Below, piece after piece: positions 57,180 through 64,000 of a stretch of DNA of 64,000 nucleotides. Below the pieces are notes generated by a model, which ran no database searches, was not told the DNA's origin, and was given only the letters and a program-made list of their open reading frames with translations. The stretch is from positions 17,926,777 through 17,990,776 of the forward strand of contig NC_051141.1 in NCBI RefSeq assembly GCF_014839805.1. Reading direction: 5' to 3'. Both the position numbers and the translations under genes were made by a program. Source of the stretch: Manduca sexta (Eukaryota; Arthropoda; Insecta; Lepidoptera; Sphingidae). Numbering within the stretch: the first letter of the stretch is position 1; each line of letters begins with the position of its first letter.

Positions 57180-58215
57180 TGCAGTTTGCACATGCGCATA
57201 TCGTGCTTCATTAAGTAACGCCCTATATTGATCGACGCAACAAAATGGCGCCCATGCCGGTCACTACAGAAGTTTTAGTAAAATATACCGAGAGCCCCAC
57301 CTACAATTTTATACCCACTGTGATGGCACTCCAATTTGTATATGCTAGCATTAAATGTCCTCTGCCATCTAATTATTGCATTTAAATCGATGTACCAGTA
57401 GGTATAAATTAAACGTCTCACACTCAATAATGCCTATAAACAAAAGAAGTAGAAATACTCCCTCAATTATCACGCATTAATGACCGTTACAATAAATGAT
57501 GTTGATAAATTATCACGAATTCATTATTGTGGCTTGTGCCTGAAAACCCAAAACAATGTAATAGTATTGTGATACCGTGTTATATACCTATAGTTTGCAT
57601 ATCCACGCAAATATTCACTTACTGTTATAATTTACAATGTATTTTAAAACATTATTGATGATGCCCGGGGTCGTGGAGTTTGCACATGCGCACTAAGAGC
57701 ATCATCCGCCATTTTATGGCGCAATGCACCTTTTTGAGAATATCATTTGAATACTAAATTGGGCAAAATGGCGACCTGATTTTATAGTATCTTTTTGTTT
57801 GCTATAATTACTCGAGTCTGGCAAAATCACCGGTAAATAAACTATAGCAGCCATAATATAAAGGAAGAAGAATATAATTTGCTTACTCGCATCAGTTTCC
57901 ATTTTAAGATACTATGCATACACAATATATATCGGTCGATGTGGAACAGAAATGCACTCACTAAGAAACCGGAAAAGGTATTGATACAAATCATAGAACA
58001 CGCCCTTGCAGTTTGCACATGCGCTGAGAGCAGCATCCGCTAGCTGGCAATAACTTATATCGTGTAGGCTGCCTGTCCTTACACATCACCTTGCGGGCCT
58101 TGTTTATTCTATTTGCTTAATCTAATAATTACTCTAAGAACTATTAATAGATATCTATCTACTGTTAGAATATCATATGATGCTACGCCCTTTTCAGCTT
58201 GCACATGCGCACGGC
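57180..58215. promoter_or_regulatory. cluster of four TTTGCACATGCGC modules
   Basis: (T/C)TTGCACATGCGC occurs at about 57185, 57679, 58012 and 58198, all in one orientation, three of them preceded by CGCCC/CCCGGGG-type words or cagt. Two are followed by agagca(g)catccgc. GCACATGCGCA resembles the NRF-1 / ewg site (YGCGCATGCGCR). Nearby caaaatggcgcc (57240) and ccgccatttta (57708) resemble YY1/Pho sites. It may be a repeat module with promoter-like words or a real regulatory region; no transcript start can be fixed. Confidence 0.35.
57750..57880 (+). repeat. family D repeat, copy 2
   Basis: gcgacctgattttatagtat, ctggcaaaatcaccggtaaa, taaactatagcagccataat; same orientation as 49170-49330. Confidence 0.6.
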
Positions 58216-58356
58216 GTCCTCCAAGATTGCAATATGAGCAAAGTATTGATTGATACACATATGAAAACAAATTTTTTTATGATCTTATTTAATGGATGCA
58301 AACCCCTCCCCCCACTTTACTTTGAAAAAATGAGTAATAATGGATTACGTACATAC

Positions 58357-58808
58357 CTAATCCTTTCCACGTAGGACTGCAGCGTGTACACCACAGCCTT
58401 CAGTCTCTCCAAGTCGGTCACCTGCTTCTCTAAGGCAGAGAGCTGGTTGGACATATCATTCACCATTGCCACATTGTGACCGCAGCAATTCCTCAAATCC
58501 TCCAGTTCCTCTTTAATAACGCTCACAGCCTCAGTCAGAGTTGGCAAGATCCTCAGTTGCATTTTCAATTCGCGGATTTCGTCGAGTACAGCTTGCAGCG
58601 AAATCTGATGGTAGCCCGATGAAGGTATCAGGCAAGTTGGGCACTTCCAAGCTGCTTTCTCTTCATCTTCAAGTTTGATCCATTCCTCTTCAGGAATGCT
58701 GGCACAATCGTAGTCAAGATATTTCTTGCAGGCGCCGCATTGAGCCCCGCCGGTAATAATAATGCTGCACAAAGCGCACTCCATCTTGGGCATAAGTGTT
58801 CCGGGCAT
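58357..58808 (-). CDS. putative exon: PHD-like zinc finger plus coiled coil (LINE ORF1-like)
   Basis: Minus strand, ATG at 58808, no stop for 163 codons. Zinc pattern: C11-x2-C14, C24-x2-C27, C35, then W54-K-C56-x2-C59. This is PHD-like, but the His expected three residues before C35 is an Asp (D32). Residues 74-150 are Leu/Glu/Lys-rich with heptad-like spacing (LQAVLDEIRELKMQLRILPT), a likely coiled coil. PHD-plus-coiled-coil proteins are typical ORF1 products of CR1-like LINEs. The coding similarity stops near codon 150, where AGG|GTATGT-type bases (58357/58356) form a good splice donor. The upstream sequence (58809-58940) is GC-rich. It is either a 5' LINE fragment or the first coding exon of a gene derived from one. 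The intactness is unusual for this window. Confidence 0.45.
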
Positions 58809-58949
58809 GATGGACCGGTCCGCGCGACGGTTAACGACAGAATAAAGGTTGAGGGCGGCTGCAAAGCTGCGCGAAACGCGTATTGATCGAACTTCCGAGC
58901 AGAACTAGCGCCACATGCAGCTAGACTGCCCGGGCCGAGCCACACCCAT

Positions 58950-59020
58950 TGCTCTGTGGTTTAGTGGTGCAGGTTTGTGAAACCGAGGGATTTAAGTTCG
59001 ATTATACTGTGTAACAAATT
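58950..59020 (+). mobile_element. tRNA-like fragment
   Basis: cattgctcTGTGGTTTAGTGGTgcagg contains a typical tRNA D-arm/A-box word (TGGTTTAGTGG), and taAGTTCGATTAt about 30 bases later is B-box-like with one change. No acceptor pairing can be shown, so it is a SINE head or tRNA relic. Confidence 0.4.
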
Positions 59021-59069
59021 TGTTCTTTTTTCTTTATTTGTAACATTGATCCAAATAGCTGTTTCTGTT

Positions 59070-59438
59070 TGTCCTGTTTAGATTTTTAATTTAAAGTAGA
59101 AAATTTAAGTCATACAGCATACTTCATAGAACATAAGTTTTTAACTTTACACCAACATTTTCATAATTTTCATTAGAGTTACAAAGCTGATTGTTATTAG
59201 TAAAAACGTACAACCAATGAAAATTTTGCCGCAATAAAAGATTATCGAAGAAATTTTCTATTTTTTAAAAAATAAATATTTAATTATTCAAATCGACAAT
59301 TTTCAGAAATTCAGAAAATTCTTCTTAAGTCGAAAACTATGAAAAATCGGATCATAAATGGGGGTGATTCGGATACCCCAACGGGTGCTCTATCTCTGGA
59401 GCTCCGCTTGACACTATTTTTTGGGACACTCTGTATAT
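59070..59438 (-). repeat. family F repeat, minus copy
   Basis: Reverse complement of 50986-51352: gaccccaacgggtgctct-like words, atctctggagctccgcttga, ttttttgggacactctgtat. Confidence 0.75.
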
Positions 59439-59449
59439 CTTATAACTTT

Positions 59450-59698
59450 AACCGTTTACTCAGCGCACACAACGGAAGCCCTCAAGAGGAATAATTTTTC
59501 CCCGTTCTTGCAACAATTTTATTACTGCTTTGCTCCTAATGGTCATAGCGTGATGATATACACCCTATAGCCTTACCCGGTAAATGAACTTTCCAACACT
59601 AAAATATTTTTTTCTATTCGAACCTATAATTCCTGAGATTAGAGCGTTTGAATAAACAAAAAACAAACATTTTCTTTAGCTTTATATAATAGTATAGA
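59450..59698 (-). mobile_element. Helitron 5' part, minus strand
   Basis: 5' terminus TCTATACTATTATATAAAGC at 59698, then the same order of blocks as 24100-24341 (cctgagattagagcgtt, ggtcatagcgtgatgatata, ccgtttactcagcgcacac on the plus strand). The 3' hairpin end is missing; it abuts the family F repeat. Confidence 0.6.
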
Positions 59699-59699
59699 T

Positions 59700-60148
59700 T
59701 ACGGGGAAAAAACCCGCTATATTGTCCCTGAATAGGAAGTGGCCTATGTCCTTTCCAGGGTCTCAAATTGTCTCCATACCAAATTTAATCGAAAGCCGTT
59801 GGGTAGTTTTTGAGTTAACCGCGTTCAGTGAGCAAGACTTATGTGGCTGGGGTTTAGTGCTTTTATTTATTTTTTAAGAGCACCAATCCCGTCTTTCATA
59901 ATAGTTGCATAACTTTACCTGTTTACGTAGCGCACGCAATGGAAGCTCTCAAAAGTAATAAATTTTCCCCGTTTTGCAACATTTTTTATACTGCACCGCT
60001 TCTATGGGTTATATCGTGATGATATATAGCCTATAGCCTTCCACGAACAAAGGGCTATCCAACACAAAAAAAAATTTAGTTCGAAATTAGTTCCTGAGAT
60101 TAGCGCCTTCAAACAAACAAACTCTTTAGCTTTATATAATAGTATGGA
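59700..60148 (-). mobile_element. Helitron, minus strand, 3' hairpin lost
   Basis: 5' end TCCATACTATTATATAAAGC at 60148. The body includes gcgcacgcaatggaagctct and, towards the 3' end, ccagggtctcaaattgtctc as in 23874-24341. The terminal stem and CTAG are gone. It lies directly behind the Helitron ending at 59698, head to tail. Confidence 0.6.
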
Positions 60149-60151
60149 TTT

Positions 60152-60929
60152 AAAAAAACCGGCTAAATGCGAGTCGGACTCTCGCACCGAGGGTTCCGTA
60201 CAAACCTGTAGGTAAGTAAAAGTTCACTCATCGCGACAATCGAGCCATAGTTATGGTATTTTATATTGCAAAACGACATAGGTCTAAAAATTAAAGGTTA
60301 CCGGTATTTTTCCTTTATATGTGCTATAAAACCTTGCTTTACGCCAAGTTTCAAGATTCTAGGTCGACTGGAAGTACCCTTTAAGTTTTGATCCCTTCGC
60401 GTTTAGTTGCGAGATTGAAAATATGCGGCTTAAATTGGTGTTTCTTTTGATTGCGTTGACATAGAAGTTTGATTTTGTTACAGCTTAAAGGTATTATAGA
60501 CCTGAGTATTTGATATGAATTTCAATTTAATACCTCTACGCGTTCATGAGGAAAAGGGCAGTAATAAAATTATTAAAAATATTTTAATTATATGATGAAA
60601 CTACAAAGTTACGGTTTTCGCAATTTTTCCTTTATCTGTATTATAAGACGTTGCTTCGTACCAAGTTTCAAGATTCTGTAGGTTTTAATTCCCTTGCGAG
60701 TTTCGAAAATTTGTGACATTAACGGCTATATCTTTTGATTGCGTTGGCTTAGAAGTTTGATTTTTTCACAGCTCTTAGGGACAGTAGACCTGATATTTGA
60801 TATAAATTTCAGCTTAATATCTCCACGCGTTCTTGAGAAAAAGGGTCTTTATAGACAGACGGACGGACGGACCACAAAGTGATCCTATAAGGGTTCCGTT
60901 TTTCCTTTTGAGGTACAGAACCCTTAAAA
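60152..60929 (+). repeat. family E repeat with internal 317-bp duplication
   Basis: Starts aaaccggctaaatgcgagtc, gagggttccgtac and ends agtgatcctataagggttcc, gtttttccttttgaggtac, agaaccctt, so its ends form an imperfect inverted repeat. The word caagtttcaagattct is at 60345 and 60662, and the following 200 bases (ttttgattgcgttg, gaagtttgattttt, cacgcgttc) align, a tandem duplication with 317-bp period. The minus-strand copy at 49876-50345 is shorter and seems to lack the duplication. Non-coding. Confidence 0.65.
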
Positions 60930-61740
60930 GCACTTAATTGATTTGGGTGCAAGTCTTATACTTCGTATGATTGAAATCGCTTACAAAATGTATTTATCAG
61001 CTTAATAATTACTTCTTTTTCTTTTATTAAGTCGCGGTAATTTACTTTAATAATATATTAGGTTGATATTTAGAACGCGAAAACTTGAATTATCATGATA
61101 TACACAACTAAATATTGAAACAAAACTGTAACCAGCACAATTACCTAGTACTGTAGATGAGGATTCATGATATCATAACACAAAAAAACGAATCGTCTTA
61201 GATACTTATGCCCTAAGGCATTTTGTTAAGAATTAACTAAAAGCTATTTAAAATAGGTAAAACTATTAGTCTTAGAAAAATTGTGCGTCACAATGTTATC
61301 AGGTTATTGTAAGTAAATATTATTTCTGTTGGATTTCTGAACGCTCGTAATTTCTTATTTACTATACTGGGTAAAACGATTTGTGGCTTTTCCTGTTTTG
61401 TTAGCGTCAATCTTTATGGCCTGTGTAAAACTATCTAACAAAAGCGGTTCAAGTCTTGTATTTAGCGGATAAATGTCAAAAAGAAGTTTAGAGGAAGGCT
61501 GAAGTGACAGGTAGCCACTGAAAACCAGTGCTGTGTTTTGGTTGCCATAACACAGCTTATGCTGAAACGTCCACCTAGTTTTAGTAATTGGGGCATGGAA
61601 TATGTTTTAAGCATTTTTTTTAACCATTACGTGTACCGCGATAATAAATTATAAGTTTTTTTTATTCCCGACCCTCCATAAAAATTTACATCGCGTACTA
61701 TGTTTTAGGAAGATTTTATGGTAATAAGCGGCAGATGGCG
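60930..61740. other. no recognisable gene
   Basis: AT-rich. Left flank of the GC-richer patch. gctgtgtt...aacacagc at 61530-61557 is a small hairpin. Confidence 0.4.
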
Positions 61741-61769
61741 TTTTCTTATGATAAAAGGAAGATCAATAC

Positions 61770-62010
61770 AAGGGGCGGGGTAAATAGGCTCGGCTGCACT
61801 CTCGGCTTCCCTCGCTCAGTGACTCGTGCGTGCTTCGGACGTATTATGCCCGACGTCGACATGTTACGCGTAACCTTCAAATTTATTTGTGTGAACCAAA
61901 ACCAATCAAGAATATGCGTTTTGAGTGATTGGAGTTAGTTTAAGCTTTACTTAAAGCGGTTTTAGTAAGTGTGGACGAATACAGCAGGAACATTGCAGCT
62001 GCAAAATCAG
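61770..62010 (+). promoter_or_regulatory. candidate host promoter and non-coding first exon
   Basis: A local rise in G+C in an AT-rich setting holds a GC box GGGGCGGGG (61772-61780) and an arthropod initiator TCAGT (61816-61820). A 190-base stretch then ends gcaaaatCAG|GTGAGTCT, a near-ideal splice donor at 62010/62011. Open frames are short, so the exon would be 5' UTR (a GTC GAC ATG at about 61861 opens only a short frame). No matched repeat was found inside. The gene would continue to the right of the window. Confidence 0.4.
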
Positions 62011-62799
62011 GTGAGTCTAAAATTAACGTTAGGACTTTGACATTAAGTTAATTTTGGTTTGAAAGTCAAGGATGGAGCGTATTACTGTTGACATTCTTGT
62101 TTATTCGCCTTGTTATATGTTTCTCGTATAATAAAGTTTAAAAATATAGGCTGATAGAAGTTCAAAACCCGCTATAGTTCACAACGCGTTGCGCATGCTC
62201 TATGAATTAAGTAGCGGCTAAGTTATACATTTTGTAAGTTTAGTCTAGGGACCTGTTTAAGTAGGGAATTTTGTGGTCAATGCTCATCGCGAATATATAC
62301 AAATACACGATCTTTGTTTTCTACAGGAATTTTAGCATTTATACTTCGTATAACCTTTTTTTGCTTTTGACAGTTCAGGTATTAATCAATCAGTGATGTG
62401 CTAACAGGTTACCGATTCTATTGTTTTATAGTAATCGATATAATTTATGAACATGTTTCGATCGATTTAACACATTAATAACATTACCTCACTTCATCAA
62501 AAACTTATTTATTTTCATGTCATCGCCTCAAAACTGAATGCTTTACGATATGCGCTGGCATTGACGTCGTTTAGGTTTTTTTGTTAGTAAATTAGTTTGT
62601 CCATTATTCTCAAAAACTGCTGATAATTTGGGCAGCATATTCATTGGTAGGTAGAAAATAGTCCAGAAGTGGTAATCCAAAGCCTACCTACATTTTATAC
62701 ACGTACCGACTATTCTCATATGACAAGTAAGGATTTGTACGGAAATTAAATGGAACGAAAACATGTCAATAATTGACAGACATTTTATCTTACTCTTTT
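62011..62799. other. possible first intron; no other feature
   Basis: AT-rich sequence after the candidate donor. No acceptor-exon pair can be supported within the window. Confidence 0.35.
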
Positions 62800-62945
62800 T
62801 ACTTCTTACTAATATTGTAAATGTGAGATTGTGAATATGTTGGATGTTTGTTAGAAGTAATCAGAGAAACAGCTGAATGGGTTTGGATGAAGTTTTGTAC
62901 TCGAGTCGTGGATTACAGAGGCTATCTATCCTGGTAATTCGGTCC
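62800..62945 (+). repeat. Helitron-like fragment related to 6571-7280
   Basis: tactaatattgtaaatgtga, gattgtgaatatgttggatg, ctgaatgggtttggatgaag match the 5' part of that family (cggaagattgtgaggatgg, actgatttggatgaaact). Confidence 0.45.
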
Positions 62946-63029
62946 AATAGAAAAAATGATTTTTTATCAAAGTTTTTATATAGATGGAAATGCTTGTTCT
63001 TGTATACGGGCAATGTATACGGGAGTGAC

Positions 63030-63260
63030 AAAGTGACCCCTCCTGCATCTGATGGTAAGTGGAGTGGGGTCCAATCGAATATTGGCTGACGAGAGATGGT
63101 TACCTCTCGGTAGTCAATACAATTATGTCGGCCTGTTGGAACCGGATATAGAAATGCTGATCCCGGAACGTGACACAGTTACGTGAACTACACTATGGCG
63201 GGTTTAACACCTTGTGTGCAGTAGTCGCTATCCGCGCGAGTATATAATATATTCTACCAC
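63030..63260 (+). repeat. SINE-like repeat fragment
   Basis: cctcctgcatCTGATGGTAAGTGGAGTGG continues through tacctctcggtagtcaatac and gtgaactacactatggcggg. The CTGATGGTAAG core is shared with 6100 and 54110. Confidence 0.45.
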
Positions 63261-63444
63261 CATTAAAAGGCCTTTTCATGTTTCAGTTTATTTTTATATA
63301 AAATTATTTCTTGAATAAATGTATAATGGCTAACTTAGAGTATACGTGTTTTTCCAGTAACACCATCGTCGTATTAAGTAATGCCGATTTGCCGGAATCC
63401 AATCTACCTTTATAGACAGATCATCATCAGGTTGATACATCCCG

Positions 63445-63693
63445 TTGGAGAGATGCTGCGGCATCAACGATGCACCGGCAATCGAGGATCTAGCTCACGC
63501 TTCCGGTAAATGTGCTGCATGTTTATTTAAAAATTCACTATGGACTGTATCTCATTCCATCTTTTATTATCCCACTGGAATGTGCTTTCGTTGCAACACG
63601 CGTTATCGTCCCTTATGCAGACACGAAAAGCCGGTCTGGGAACTAAAAATATTGATATTTGAACGCATGAAAGAAGTTTTAGAATCAGAGTAA
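63445..63693 (+). CDS. hypothetical 82-codon frame, Cys-rich
   Basis: Starts ATG... at a TTG/ATG-proximal position and ends TAA. Has CAAC (C-x2-C), CFRC (C-x2-C) and a further Cys and His (LCRHEK), a possible zinc-binding arrangement, with a charged C-terminus. The spacing loosely recalls the C-terminal Cys-rich end of piggyBac transposases, but not enough to assign it. It may be a decayed transposase end or chance. Confidence 0.2.
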   Translation: MERCCGINDAPAIEDLAHASGKCAACLFKNSLWTVSHSIFYYPTGMCFRCNTRYRPLCRHEKPVWELKILIFERMKEVLESE

Positions 63694-64000
63694 TAGGTTC
63701 GATTAAAGGAAAACCTTTCAATAAAATGAAAGTACATTATACCTAATTACTGTGGACATTTTCCCGTAAACGAAATTTTACGGGTAGAGATATGGATCAG
63801 CTCCCTCCTAATACATCACATTTTCTATAAGGTTAGGCAAAATTTACGTGTACCGCTTGCGTTTCTGCCTAACCAATAGGGGAATATGTCGTGAGTTGAT
63901 GTTTTTTTATTATCTAGCATTTATATATGCTCTCTATTCATGTCATTTAGGAACACAACGAAGCGCGTGCGGCGAAGCCGATCCGCGCTACCGTAGGTCG
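63694..64000. other. no recognisable gene
   Basis: AT-rich until 63940, then a GC-rich edge (gcgcgtgcggcgaagccgat) that could be the start of another Helitron-like 3' end or of a GC-rich element cut by the window boundary. Confidence 0.35.

Overview
The window looks like a gene-poor, AT-rich stretch of a lepidopteran (probably moth) nuclear genome. The reasons are a strong A+T bias, intron-like spacing, several tRNA-derived SINE copies, Helitron ends of the kind common in Lepidoptera, an R1-clade LINE, and Ty1/copia and BEL/Pao retrotransposons in advanced decay. There is no sign of bacterial or viral gene organisation. No complete host gene could be recognised. Nearly everything that can be named is a transposable element or a product of one.

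Layout. 0-8 kb: a 31-bp tandem repeat, Helitron pieces, a heavily decayed copia relic (3.26-4.50 kb) carrying two perfect palindromes, and a small hAT-like MITE (7.79-8.00 kb). 8-18 kb: a SINE on the minus strand, then a copia element with both LTRs and matching 5-bp target duplications (10.065-13.313 kb) but no integrase, then about 5 kb with nothing recognisable. 18.4-25.7 kb: a dispersed repeat (family A here) with a GTTGCTAGGCAAC palindrome, a 99-bp tandem array grown from its 3' part, a BEL/Pao relic with a SINE inserted in it, and two minus-strand Helitrons. 26.6-37.6 kb: a repeat with a tRNA-Gln-like 3' end, then three unrelated LINE 3' parts (RTE-like, a second LINE C-terminus, R1 clade) and another SINE with a perfect target duplication. 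38.49-41.36 kb: a DNA transposon bounded by terminal inverted repeats, holding a spliced YqaJ-type nuclease pseudogene on the plus strand and the C-terminal part of a DDE transposase on the minus strand. 41.6-48.7 kb: many family A copies, a second transposon relic joining a Mutator-like transposase to a YqaJ nuclease domain, and a second tandem array derived from family A. 48.9-60.9 kb: dispersed repeats, a TA-flanked MITE, a Helitron 3' end, a cluster of NRF-1-like motifs, and an intact 163-codon frame encoding a zinc finger plus coiled coil that ends at a good splice donor. 61.7-62.0 kb: a GC-richer patch with a GC box, an arthropod-type initiator and a CAG|GTGAGT donor, the best candidate for a host promoter and first exon. 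Its gene body would lie beyond the right edge.

How the parts relate: insertions are nested and layered. Several element families occur more than once, and two independent tandem expansions started from the same subsequence of family A. The two most informative objects are the two-gene TIR transposon at 38.5-41.4 kb and the integrase-less but young copia element. Clade and superfamily names rest on recognised motifs and on memory of the families; no database search was possible.
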